From assembly GCA_002311745.1 (NCBI GenBank), contig DBZL01000066.1, positions 37,696 through 101,695 on the forward strand: a DNA stretch of 64,000 nucleotides, in the 5' to 3' direction. The notes beneath the pieces were generated by a model. The model saw only the letters and a list, made by a program, of their open reading frames with translations. It was not told the DNA's origin and ran no database searches. The position numbers and the translations under genes are program-made. Below are positions 43,972 to 52,752 of the stretch, in pieces. Source of the DNA: Phycisphaerales bacterium UBA1161. GTDB taxonomy: Bacteria > Planctomycetota > Phycisphaerae > Tepidisphaerales > Tepidisphaeraceae. The stretch's first letter is position 1, and each line of letters starts with the position of its first letter.

Positions 43972-44721
43972 ATGAACGCCTTACGCTGCCAAATAGTCAA
44001 CAAGTCGTTTGGTGGCGTTCAAGCCCTACTTGATGTTAGCCTTCGGTTCCCGCCTTCAGGAATTACAGCCATCATCGGCCCCAACGGTGCCGGCAAGACG
44101 ACGCTCGTGAATGTGCTGACGGGCTTTGTGCGGCCTGACGCAGGTCACTGTTACATCGGCGCTCAGGAAATTACGCGCTGGCCTCCGCATCGAATTGCGC
44201 GAACGGGTGTGGGTCGAACATTCCAAGACCTGCGGCTCATTACACAAGTGTCGGTATTGGACAACGTCCTTGTCGCGTGTCCCGCTCAGCGCGGAGAACG
44301 ATTGTTGCCAGCACTGCTGCGTTTCGGCGTCGCCAAAGAGGAAACCCGGAACTGCGCCGCGGCCATGGACTTGCTTCGGTTTGTCGAATTGGAATCAAGA
44401 GCCCATGATCTAGCTGGCGAGCTTTCTTATGGTCAGCAGAAGTTGTTGGCACTTGCCTGTTGCCTTGCCACGCAAGCCTCCATCCTGTTTCTTGATGAAC
44501 CCGTTGCGGGTGTTGCACCTCAAATGGTCGCAGAGATTCTCGACCGCCTTCGAGCGGTATCCTGCCAGCATAAGGGAATCGTTTTCATTGAGCACGATAT
44601 CAGCGTAGTTCGAGAGATCGCCGATCAAGTAATCGTCATGGACGACGGCAAAGTTGTGGCTCAGGGATCACCTGCAGAAGTGCTGGAGAGGCCGGAGATT
44701 ATGGAGGCGTACCTTGGCTGA
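43972..44721 (+). CDS. Branched-chain amino-acid-type ABC ATPase (LivG-like)
   Basis: 249 residues. Walker A GPNGAGKTT, signature LSYGQQKLLAL, Walker B ILFLDEP with VAGVAP after it, and the switch His in IEHD are all intact. GTGAGGA precedes the ATG. It drives the transporter together with the LivF-like ATPase, whose gene overlaps its 3' end. Confidence 0.92.
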   Translation: MNALRCQIVNKSFGGVQALLDVSLRFPPSGITAIIGPNGAGKTTLVNVLTGFVRPDAGHCYIGAQEITRWPPHRIARTGVGRTFQDLRLITQVSVLDNVLVACPAQRGERLLPALLRFGVAKEETRNCAAAMDLLRFVELESRAHDLAGELSYGQQKLLALACCLATQASILFLDEPVAGVAPQMVAEILDRLRAVSCQHKGIVFIEHDISVVREIADQVIVMDDGKVVAQGSPAEVLERPEIMEAYLG

Positions 44722-45439
44722 TGCGACACGGCCTCTCCTGCAGGTGGACGCCGTCGTTACAGGGTACGGAAAGAAACTAATCCTGAATGGGATCACTCTT
44801 TCCGTAGGCCAAGGTGAGATTGTTGCGCTGATCGGCCATAACGGCGCTGGCAAGTCTACGCTTTTGAGAACTATCTTCGGTTTGCAACCGCTCTGGGAAG
44901 GGAAACTATTTTTCGACGGGCAATCGCTGAAGTCAGCCAAACCGCGCGACCTGTTGCACATGGGAATCGCCTATGTCCCGCAAGGCAACCGAGTCTTCAC
45001 GGACCTTACGGTCCGCGAGAACTTGGCAATAGGTGGGATAACCCTCGAGAACAAAAAACTATTGCATGAGGGAATCACTCGGGCGTTAATTTTATTCCCA
45101 GTCTTGCGGGAGCGGTTGAAGCAACGCGCCGCAACGCTATCAGGGGGTCAGAAGCAGATGCTTGCTCTAGCAAATGCGATTGTGCTTTCTCCGCGTTTCT
45201 TGCTGCTTGATGAACCTTCCTTAGGCCTGGCGCCACCCTTGGTGACTGCCGCTCTCTCCCGCATTCAGCAACTGAATCGAGACGGCGGACTCACTGTCCT
45301 CATCGTTGAGCAAAAGGTTCGCGAAGTTCTGAATATCTGCCAGCGTGTCTGTTGCTTAAAACTTGGGAAAGTCACATACGATGGATCTCCTGAGCCGTTA
45401 AAGAGCGATCCTGACAAGCTGCGTCAGGTGTTCCTCTGA
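44714..45439 (+). CDS. Branched-chain amino-acid-type ABC ATPase (LivF-like)
   Basis: 241 residues, TTG start at 44714 chosen because GGAGG (44703-44707) lies six bases upstream and the family N-terminus LLQVDAVVTGYGKKLILNGITLSV follows. It overlaps livG by eight bases. Walker A GHNGAGKST, signature LSGGQKQMLALANAI, Walker B FLLLDEPSLGL and VEQ are intact. Last gene of the operon. The 374 bases that follow (45440-45813) hold a short GTCC-GTC-GGAC hairpin near 45490 and no further gene that I can support. Confidence 0.92.
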   Translation: MADATRPLLQVDAVVTGYGKKLILNGITLSVGQGEIVALIGHNGAGKSTLLRTIFGLQPLWEGKLFFDGQSLKSAKPRDLLHMGIAYVPQGNRVFTDLTVRENLAIGGITLENKKLLHEGITRALILFPVLRERLKQRAATLSGGQKQMLALANAIVLSPRFLLLDEPSLGLAPPLVTAALSRIQQLNRDGGLTVLIVEQKVREVLNICQRVCCLKLGKVTYDGSPEPLKSDPDKLRQVFL

Positions 45440-45813
45440 TGAATGTCGGCAGGCAACCCGGTTGACGCCTTAGTGTCGAGAATCGAGATCGTCCGTCGGA
45501 CAGAAATGATCTTAAAGACTGGTCAGGCAATAAATTAGGCTAAAATACGAGGAACCGCGATTGACCCCGGGGGCTGTGGCCGATACATTAAGTGCTATGT
45601 CAGGTCTTTTGACAGCTCTGCCCCTTACGGTCGTCGTACGATAGGCCGGCGGTCTGGTGCATCCGCTCACACGAGTGTGCACCGGCCGCGAGCGGCCCAC
45701 CTCCGAAAATCGTCCTTATTGCCCTTTGTCCAAAGCGTTAACAGGAAATTGGTTGTAAGCACTGCGGCCCACGCTTAACATCGCCGCACTTTACCGAAAA
45801 TAGAGGCACCATC

Positions 45814-47583
45814 ATGGCTATGCTCAAAACCGAATCTCGACCCAGCTCCGCAGCGATCGAAGCCAAGCCCAAGTACCAGGGGAAGACCGGAGCGAAGATC
45901 TTCCACGAAATGCTGGTTCAGCAGCACAAAGTGGAAGTGATGTTCGGGTATCCGGGCGGAGCGATTTTGCCGGTGTTCGATGAGCTTTACAGGACGCCGG
46001 CCAAGTTCATCCTCAATCGGCACGAGCAAGGGGCGGGGCATTGCGCCGATGGGTACGCGCGGGTGACGGGCAAGCCGGGCGTGTGCGTGGTGACCAGTGG
46101 GCCGGGGGCGACTAATACCATCACGCCGTTGGCTACGGCGCTGTTGGATTCCATTCCGATCCTGGTGTTCAGCGGGCAGGTGGCGACCAAGGTCATCGGG
46201 AACGACGCGTTCCAGGAGGCGGATGTCACGGGGATTTCGCGGCCGTGCACCAAGTGGAATTACCTGATTAAGGACGTGCACGATCTGCCGCGAGTCATTA
46301 ATGAGGCGTTTTTGGTGGCGACGAGCGGGAGGCCGGGGCCGGTGCTGGTCGATCTGCCCAAGGACGTGACCTCGGGCGTGTGTACGCGCGAGGTGGATGA
46401 TACGCCGAGGCCGCACGTCATGAAGCGCAAGACCATCTACCAGGTGGCGCATGCCAAGCAGGTGCAGGAAGCGGCGGAGATGATCAACCGCAGCGAGCGG
46501 CCGATCCTCTACGTGGGCGGCGGCGCGATCATCAGCGGGGCTTCGGCGGTCCTGCGCAAGCTGGCGGAAAAGGGAAACATCCCGTGCACGACTACGCTAT
46601 TGGGCCTGGGGGCGTTTGACGAATTGGACCACGGAAGCCTGTTCATGCTGGGCATGCACGGCTCGGCCGCGGCCAACTTCGCCGTGCAGGATTGCGATTG
46701 CTTGATCAGCATCGGGGCGCGATTCGACGACCGCGTCACGGGCAACCTGGCGACGTTCGCGCCCAAGGCGAAGATCATCCACATCGACATCGATCCGAGC
46801 AGCATCAGCAAGAACGTGGACGTGGATGTGCCGGTGGTCGGCGACGCCAAGGCGTCGCTGGAGGCGATGCTGCCGCTGATCGAGCACCGCGATCGCAACC
46901 AGTGGTGGGCGAAGGTCGATGCCTGGCGGAAGAAGTTTCCGTTCAAGTACCTGGACGATTCCAAGCTCGCCAAGCCGCAGTACGTGATCGAGGAGATCAA
47001 CCGGCAGACGGGCGGGGACGCGGTCATCGCCACGGGCGTGGGACAGCACCAGATGTGGGCGGCACAGTTTTACCGGTGGCGATATCCAAGGCAGATGATT
47101 ACCAGCGGCGGGCTGGGCACCATGGGCTACGGATTGCCCGGCTCGATGGGGGCACAACTGGGCAGCCCGGGGAAACTGGTCATCGATATCGACGGCGACG
47201 CCAGCTTTTTGATGACCATGAGCGAGCTGGTCACCATCGCCCAGTACAACATCCCGGTCAAAGTGGCCATCCTCAACAACGATTTCCAGGGGATGGTCAA
47301 GCAGTGGCAGGATTTGTTCTACGATCACCGCTATAGCCAGACGAAGATGATGAACCCCAACTTCGCGGCCGTGGCCGAGGCGTGCGGTATCCGCGGCATC
47401 CGCTGCGAGAACAAGAGCGATGTGCCCAAGATCGTCAAGGAGATGATCAGCCACAAAGGCCCGGTGGTGGTGGATTTTTGCGTCGAGCCCAACGAGCACG
47501 TCTACCCCATGGTGCCCAGCGGCAAGGGGCTGCACGAAATGGAAATGGGCAAGGGCCTGCACGAAATGGGCACGCTGTCGTAA
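45814..47583 (+). CDS. ilvB: Acetolactate synthase large subunit
   Basis: 589 residues. Thiamine-diphosphate enzyme features: Glu in [15 protein letters not shown], the GDG...N motif (Gly-Asp-Ala-Ser-Phe after DID, ending LNNDFQGMV), and FAD-binding stretches. It makes acetolactate in valine/leucine/isoleucine synthesis. GAGG lies before ATG 45814. The C-terminus carries a duplicated [16 protein letters not shown] unit (residues about 569-585) beyond the normal family end. No small subunit gene (ilvH) is next to it. Composition is high-GC again, in contrast to the operon upstream. Confidence 0.95.
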   Translation: MAMLKTESRPSSAAIEAKPKYQGKTGAKIFHEMLVQQHKVEVMFGYPGGAILPVFDELYRTPAKFILNRHEQGAGHCADGYARVTGKPGVCVVTSGPGATNTITPLATALLDSIPILVFSGQVATKVIGNDAFQEADVTGISRPCTKWNYLIKDVHDLPRVINEAFLVATSGRPGPVLVDLPKDVTSGVCTREVDDTPRPHVMKRKTIYQVAHAKQVQEAAEMINRSERPILYVGGGAIISGASAVLRKLAEKGNIPCTTTLLGLGAFDELDHGSLFMLGMHGSAAANFAVQDCDCLISIGARFDDRVTGNLATFAPKAKIIHIDIDPSSISKNVDVDVPVVGDAKASLEAMLPLIEHRDRNQWWAKVDAWRKKFPFKYLDDSKLAKPQYVIEEINRQTGGDAVIATGVGQHQMWAAQFYRWRYPRQMITSGGLGTMGYGLPGSMGAQLGSPGKLVIDIDGDASFLMTMSELVTIAQYNIPVKVAILNNDFQGMVKQWQDLFYDHRYSQTKMMNPNFAAVAEACGIRGIRCENKSDVPKIVKEMISHKGPVVVDFCVEPNEHVYPMVPSGKGLHEMEMGKGLHEMGTLS

Positions 47584-47607
47584 GGCGTGGGGCGTGGTGA
47601 TGGATCA

Positions 47608-48225
47608 GTGAAGGAAGCGTTGACGACCGATCTGAACCAATCGCAGCAGAGCGCGGCTCCGCCGCCGCCGGTCAGCGGCGTGATCCAGGTCCACGTGCGC
47701 GAGATCGATCAGCTGTTCAACTCGATCGATCCGTCGCCGTTCCGTGAAAAGGACCTGGACGACGATGCGCATGAATTCATCCTGAGCTGGGCCAAGGAAT
47801 TGCCGGCCAATCAAGCGCTGACGCTGCTGGTGCATTTGGATCGGCCGGCGGTTCCGCCGGATGCCGATGACGCGTTGCGGCAGGCGGTGCAGGACTTCTT
47901 CAAGCATCGCGCGGAATTGGCGGCGCAGCGGCTGCGGCAGTTGCTGCGCACGGGGAGAACCAGCCTGCTCATCGGGCTGATGTTCCTGGCGGCGTGCGTG
48001 TTGGGCGGCGACTGGATCGCCGGACGCTTTCACGATAGCGGATCGGTGCAAATCCTCCGCGAGAGCTTGCTCATCGGCGGCTGGGTGGCGATGTGGCGGC
48101 CGCTGGAGATTTTCCTGTACGACTGGTGGCCGATCCGCAACGAGGGGCGGATTTACCGGCGCCTCAGCCAAATGAACGTGCAAATCCGCTGCGCGGGAAA
48201 AGCGGAGGGTTTGCCGGCGGCGTAG
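47608..48225 (+). CDS. Membrane protein of unknown function
   Basis: 205 residues from GTG 47608; an alternative GTG is 47587. The N-terminal 100 residues are acidic and soluble-looking (IQVHVREIDQLFNSIDPSPFREKDLDDDAHEFILSWA), followed by two hydrophobic segments (LLIGLMFLAACVLGG and LLIGGWVAMWRPLEIFLYDWW). The pattern RPLEIFLYDWWPI with IYRRLS recurs in unnamed bacterial membrane proteins as far as I remember. Starts soon after ilvB on the same strand. Function unknown. Confidence 0.7.
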   Translation: MKEALTTDLNQSQQSAAPPPPVSGVIQVHVREIDQLFNSIDPSPFREKDLDDDAHEFILSWAKELPANQALTLLVHLDRPAVPPDADDALRQAVQDFFKHRAELAAQRLRQLLRTGRTSLLIGLMFLAACVLGGDWIAGRFHDSGSVQILRESLLIGGWVAMWRPLEIFLYDWWPIRNEGRIYRRLSQMNVQIRCAGKAEGLPAA

Positions 48226-48321
48226 GGGCTGGGCGGCGTTGTCGTCGCGCGAAAAGACCGGGCGGGGGACCGCCCGGCTCTCTGGGGAAGCGGGGCCGAA
48301 CCGCCAATGGGGGTGCGGAAC

Positions 48322-49278
48322 CTACGAAATCCCTATGAGAATCCCGGCCACAAACACCAGCGCGCCGCCGACGACCACCTGAAACGCCGCGGATAAAAAT
48401 GGCGTGTCCATGTAGCGATAGCGAATCCAGGAGATGGTGATCAGCTCGGCCACGACGACGACGGCGGCGACGGCGGTGGCCACGTAAAACTGCCGGATGA
48501 GAAACGGCAGGGTGTGACCGATGCCGCCGAGGGCGGTCATGAGGCCGCAGATGATGCCGCGAATGATCGGCCGGCCGCGGCCGGTCAGGCTGCCGTCGTC
48601 GCTGAGGGCCTCGGCGAAGCCCATGCTGATGCCCGCCCCCACGGACGCGGCCAGTCCGACGGTGAACGCGAACCAACTCTCCTTGGTGGCAAACGCCGCG
48701 GCAAACACCGGCGCCAGCGTCGAGACCGAACCGTCCATCAATCCGGCCAGTCCCGGCTGGACCACCTGCAAAAGGAACAGGCGGCGGTTGGTCTCGTCTT
48801 CGTTGGCCCGCACATCCGGGGTCAGCGTCTTCTGCTCCAGTTCCTCGGCGAGCCGCTCGTGCGAGCGTTCCTCCTCGGCCAGATCGTTCAACAGACCGCG
48901 GACGCTGACGTCGGTGGATCGTTTGGCGGCGGCGGCGTAGAAGCGCTGAACCTCGGCCTCCATGGACGCGGCCTGCTTGCGCACGGCGTCCAGACCCAGG
49001 GGCCGCATCATCCACAACGGCCGGCGACGCACGAAACCCTTGATGTCCTCGCGGCGGATCAGGGGAATGTGCTCGCCGAATTTCTGGCGGTACAGCTCCG
49101 TCAGGCGCTGGCGGTGGCCGACCTCCTGCTCGCGCATGCGCTCAAACACCTCGGCCGACGCCGGATACTGCTCCTTCAGGCCGTCGGCGTAGTCGCCGTA
49201 AACGCGCGAGTCCTGCTCCTCCATCCCGATGGCAAGCGCCAGCACTTCACGCTCGCTGAGACTGTCGAAATTTCGCAT
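48322..49278 (-). CDS. Iron exporter with ferritin-like and VIT domains (MbfA type)
   Basis: 318 residues. The N-terminal half is a ferritin-like four-helix domain with Glu/His ligands (EEQDSRVY, REQEVGHRQRL, EAEVQRFY, EEERSHERL). The C-terminal half has a VIT1/CCC1-type membrane domain (GLMDGSVSTLAPVFAAAFA, GISMGFAEALSDDG) with about five helices. The same fusion is known as MbfA, which senses or stores iron through the ferritin domain and exports it. Start ATG 49278 has GAGGTG upstream. Separate from the arabinoside operon by 52 bases on the same strand. Confidence 0.88.
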   Translation of the reverse strand: MRNFDSLSEREVLALAIGMEEQDSRVYGDYADGLKEQYPASAEVFERMREQEVGHRQRLTELYRQKFGEHIPLIRREDIKGFVRRRPLWMMRPLGLDAVRKQAASMEAEVQRFYAAAAKRSTDVSVRGLLNDLAEEERSHERLAEELEQKTLTPDVRANEDETNRRLFLLQVVQPGLAGLMDGSVSTLAPVFAAAFATKESWFAFTVGLAASVGAGISMGFAEALSDDGSLTGRGRPIIRGIICGLMTALGGIGHTLPFLIRQFYVATAVAAVVVVAELITISWIRYRYMDTPFLSAAFQVVVGGALVFVAGILIGIS

Positions 49279-49330
49279 GAATCACCTCGAATGGGAGACA
49301 AACGCGCGTCGCAAGCGACGCGGCTAAACG

Positions 49331-51754
49331 CTATTTGACGGTGAACCTCATGACGCTGACGGAATACGGCGGAAAATCGTGCACGAAATCGGGGGCCGCA
49401 TCCGTAATGTCCTGACGACGCGGCACGATCTTTTCAGGCGTCTGGATCGTGTTCATGTCCGACGGCTGGCCGGTCAATACTTCCACGGCGGCGCTCTTGG
49501 CCACGTCGGCGGCGCCGCCAAGGAGGATCTGCGCCGGCTGCACTGTGGCGGCGGTGTTGACCACTTTCAAAATGACCTGGCCGTTTTTTTCCTCGCGGCT
49601 GGCGGCGGCAAATAAGGTCGGCAGCGGCGGCTGGGGCGCGTCAACCGCCTCGATGATCAACTTGTCGCCCAGATAGCATTTGATGTTTCGGCCAGCCAGT
49701 TCGATGCGCACGTCGTACCACTTGCCGGTCTCGATGGTGGTGGGCACAGATGGGCTGATGGACGTGGTCATGCCGTCGGCGATCTGCTCGATCGCCGCCG
49801 CGGTATTGTGCCATCCGCCGATGTTCCAGCGCAGATAATCCTCCCCGCCGCGGTAGTGGAAGACGGCGACGAAGCCGTTGTCGCCGGAGAGTTTGCGGGC
49901 CTTGAAGCTGTAGGTGTAATCGGTCCAGCCGTCGTCGCCGGCCAGGGCGCGGTATTCGCCGTGATCGTCCGATTGACGCAGGGCGCCGTCCTTAATGCTC
50001 CAGGTTCCCTTACCGGTTTTGAAGTCGATGGGTCCGACGGTATCGGCCCTGGTCACGCGGAAATCCTTAAACTCGGCGGCGCTGGTCCAGGTTCCGACGC
50101 CGATTTTTCCAGAGGGAGGCGGGAGAGCGACGGCCGCCTGGGGCGGCGTCTCGATCCGCACGGGAAGCACCTGGTCGCCGCGATTTTCGGCGAACATTTT
50201 TTGCACGTAATACGACGGCGAGCCGAAACTGCTCTGGGCGTCGAAGCCGATCAGATTGGTCGGCCACTGGGAAGCGCCGAGATTCACGTTCACCAGAAGC
50301 GGCGCGTAGCAGGACATCATCACCACATCCGAATTGCGATCCAGACCCGTAAGCCAGGCGGCATCCGCCAGGGCGGAATTCAACGTCGGCGTGGGCGAGC
50401 CTTGCTTGGTCGCCCATTCGCCCACAAGCACCTTGGGTTCGCCGCGATCGCGCCCGTCGTAGTGATCCACGTCCCGCTCCATGTGGCGGGCGGAGCGGTA
50501 AAAATGGTCATCCACCAAATCCGGACGGCGCGTCTTGAGCGGGGCGCTGGCGATCAGTTGCAGCCGCGGATACTTGGCCTTGATCGCATCGTAGAACTGG
50601 GTGAATCGCTGGTCGTAGTTGCCGGTGCGGTCGAAATAATCCTCGTTGCCGATCTCGACGTAGTTCAATTCAAACGGCTGGGGATGGCCGTCCAGAGCGC
50701 GCTGGCGGCCCCAGGGCGTGGACGAGTCGCCCGTGACGTATTCGATTTCATCCAGCGCCTCCTGCACGAACGGCTGGAGCTTTTCGCCGGTGACGCCCTG
50801 GCCCTTGAGCGAATATCCGGCGAACACGGCCAGCAGGGGCTGCATGCGCAGGTCTTGGCACCACTGCAAGAATTCGAGCAACCCAAGCCCATCGGAAGAG
50901 CGATATCGCCACGGGCCGGGATGTCCCGGGCGATCTTCCAGGCCGTGCACCGTTTTTTCCCAGGCGAAACGGTCGGCGATGGAGTCGCCCTCCAAGTAAT
51001 TGCCGCCGGGGAATCGCAGAAAGGCCGGATGCAGATCGGCCAATTTCTGCATCAGGCCGATGCGATTGCCGTTGGGACGGTCGTTGAACGTGGGCGGAAA
51101 CAGGGAGACGAGATTGAACCACACGGAACCCGCGGCACCGGTGGAAATGACAAAGCGGTTGTCCGTCGACGGCGGCGCTGAGCCGGTGTCGAGCCGGACG
51201 CTGTAGTGTTGCCATTGCTGGCCGACGGCCGGGATGGTTGCCGACGCCCAGATTTTGGAGCCATCGCTGCTCTCGATGCCCACCGTCAGCGGTCCGGAGA
51301 AGGCGGCGCTGGCCCGGGCGTAGAACGATGCCGTATAGCGCGTGCTGGGCGCGACCGGGATGCCCCAATAACCGTTATTGGCCACGCCGACGCGCCCCCC
51401 TGCCGCGACGGCAGTAACATCGAGACGCAGGCTCGTGGTCAGCGCCGTCGTGTTGACCGGATTGGAATCATCCAGCGATATGCTGCCGCCAGAACCCGCA
51501 CCGGCAGCCAGCGACCAATGCACCGGTTTAGCAGGATCATCTTTGAATATGCGGTTTTGGATCAGCTCGGCGTACAGGCCGCCGTCGTAGGAATGATTGA
51601 TCTCCTCGGTCATCAGGCCGTAGAGGATCGGGCTGATGGCAACGCCCGGCTTGTCAACGCCGACGGAGATTTTCGCGGCCGTCTGCCCCGCCACGGGCCG
51701 CGAAAGCGCCATGGCGATCAGAACAAAAACGGCGGCGAGAATCGTGCGTCGCAT
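49331..51754 (-). CDS. Secreted GH51-type alpha-L-arabinofuranosidase with sugar-binding insert
   Basis: 807 residues with a signal peptide (TILAAVFVLIAMALSRPVAG). The TIM-barrel shows RFPGGNYLEG, the acid/base Glu in Ile-Gly-Asn-Glu-Asp-Tyr, and the nucleophile Glu in Val-Gly-Glu-Trp-Ala, as in GH51. A beta-sandwich of about 150 residues (IDFKTGKGTWSIKDGAL and onward) is inserted, like 3-keto-disaccharide-hydrolase/LamG-type modules, before the C-terminal beta domain. It removes arabinofuranose from plant polysaccharides. It is the last gene of an operon with a sugar ABC transporter, which suggests that arabinose is the transported sugar. Confidence 0.9.
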   Translation of the reverse strand: MRRTILAAVFVLIAMALSRPVAGQTAAKISVGVDKPGVAISPILYGLMTEEINHSYDGGLYAELIQNRIFKDDPAKPVHWSLAAGAGSGGSISLDDSNPVNTTALTTSLRLDVTAVAAGGRVGVANNGYWGIPVAPSTRYTASFYARASAAFSGPLTVGIESSDGSKIWASATIPAVGQQWQHYSVRLDTGSAPPSTDNRFVISTGAAGSVWFNLVSLFPPTFNDRPNGNRIGLMQKLADLHPAFLRFPGGNYLEGDSIADRFAWEKTVHGLEDRPGHPGPWRYRSSDGLGLLEFLQWCQDLRMQPLLAVFAGYSLKGQGVTGEKLQPFVQEALDEIEYVTGDSSTPWGRQRALDGHPQPFELNYVEIGNEDYFDRTGNYDQRFTQFYDAIKAKYPRLQLIASAPLKTRRPDLVDDHFYRSARHMERDVDHYDGRDRGEPKVLVGEWATKQGSPTPTLNSALADAAWLTGLDRNSDVVMMSCYAPLLVNVNLGASQWPTNLIGFDAQSSFGSPSYYVQKMFAENRGDQVLPVRIETPPQAAVALPPPSGKIGVGTWTSAAEFKDFRVTRADTVGPIDFKTGKGTWSIKDGALRQSDDHGEYRALAGDDGWTDYTYSFKARKLSGDNGFVAVFHYRGGEDYLRWNIGGWHNTAAAIEQIADGMTTSISPSVPTTIETGKWYDVRIELAGRNIKCYLGDKLIIEAVDAPQPPLPTLFAAASREEKNGQVILKVVNTAATVQPAQILLGGAADVAKSAAVEVLTGQPSDMNTIQTPEKIVPRRQDITDAAPDFVHDFPPYSVSVMRFTVK

Positions 51755-51798
51755 GGAGGCCGACAGTGTAATCGAAAACCGCGATGGTTTTCATGCCG

Positions 51799-52752
51799 TC
51801 AGGCCGGCTTACGGGTTCGCTTGGCGCGGGAGGCGAGGAGTTGATCGACGCAAATGCCGGCGAGGATGACGGCGCCCATGACGGCCAGGTTCAGGGAACT
51901 GGGAATGCCTAGGAGATTCACCAGGTTCTGTAGCACCTGGAGCAGGGCGCTGCCAAGGAGGATGCCGAGGATGGAGCCTTCGCCGCCGCGGAGACTGCAT
52001 CCGCCCAGGACGGCGGCGGCGATGCCGTAGAGCTCGTAGGAGAGGCCGTGGCCGCTGGGGGAGACGGAGTTGGTGTAGAACGCCAGTTGAATGCCGGAGA
52101 TGGCGGCCAGGAGCATGGAGACGGCGTAGGCCGAGCCGATGACCAGGCGCGTGTTGATGCCGGAGAATCGGGCGGCTTCCTCGTTTCTTCCCACGGCGTA
52201 GAGGTAGCGGCCGTAGACCGAGCGGTGCAGCACCACGGCCATCACGGCCGCGACGACGAGCAGCACAACAAACGGCATGGGCACGGGGCCCAGTTTGCCC
52301 GCGGCCAGCGGACGCAGCAGCCCAAAACTGCTCGTGCCAAAGCCGCGCGTTTCATCGTTGGAAATGAACCGCGCCAGCCCCCGGTAAAACAGCAGGCCGC
52401 ACAACGTCACGATGAAAGGCTGAAGGCGCACCACGGTGATCAGAAAGCCGTGTCCGACGCCCAATAGCACGACGCCGACGACCACGGCCGCCGTGGCCGC
52501 GGGCCAGGGCCAGTGGGCTCGGGTCAGCAGGATCGCCAGCACGATCCCCTGGAGGGCAAAGACGGAGCCGACGGACAAATCAATGCCGCCGGTGATGATC
52601 ACCAGACCCATGCCGATGCTGAAGATGCCGAACATGCCGACCAAGCGCGAAGTGTTCTGCAGATTCGCCGTGGAGAGAAACTGCGGATTCAAGATGGCCA
52701 CGGCGACGCACAGAACCAGGAGCAGGATGCCGATGCCCAATTCCTTTTTCAT
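51799..52752 (-). CDS. Sugar ABC transporter permease (RbsC/AraH family)
   Basis: 317 residues with about nine hydrophobic segments. IGMGLVIITGGIDLSVGSVFALQG, GLLFYRGLARF and GGCSLRGGEGSILGILLGSALLQVLQN are signatures of BPD_transp_2 permeases of the ribose/arabinose/galactose class. Its start overlaps the ATPase stop (ATGA). Functions as a homodimeric channel. Confidence 0.93.
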   Translation of the reverse strand: MKKELGIGILLLVLCVAVAILNPQFLSTANLQNTSRLVGMFGIFSIGMGLVIITGGIDLSVGSVFALQGIVLAILLTRAHWPWPAATAAVVVGVVLLGVGHGFLITVVRLQPFIVTLCGLLFYRGLARFISNDETRGFGTSSFGLLRPLAAGKLGPVPMPFVVLLVVAAVMAVVLHRSVYGRYLYAVGRNEEAARFSGINTRLVIGSAYAVSMLLAAISGIQLAFYTNSVSPSGHGLSYELYGIAAAVLGGCSLRGGEGSILGILLGSALLQVLQNLVNLLGIPSSLNLAVMGAVILAGICVDQLLASRAKRTRKPA

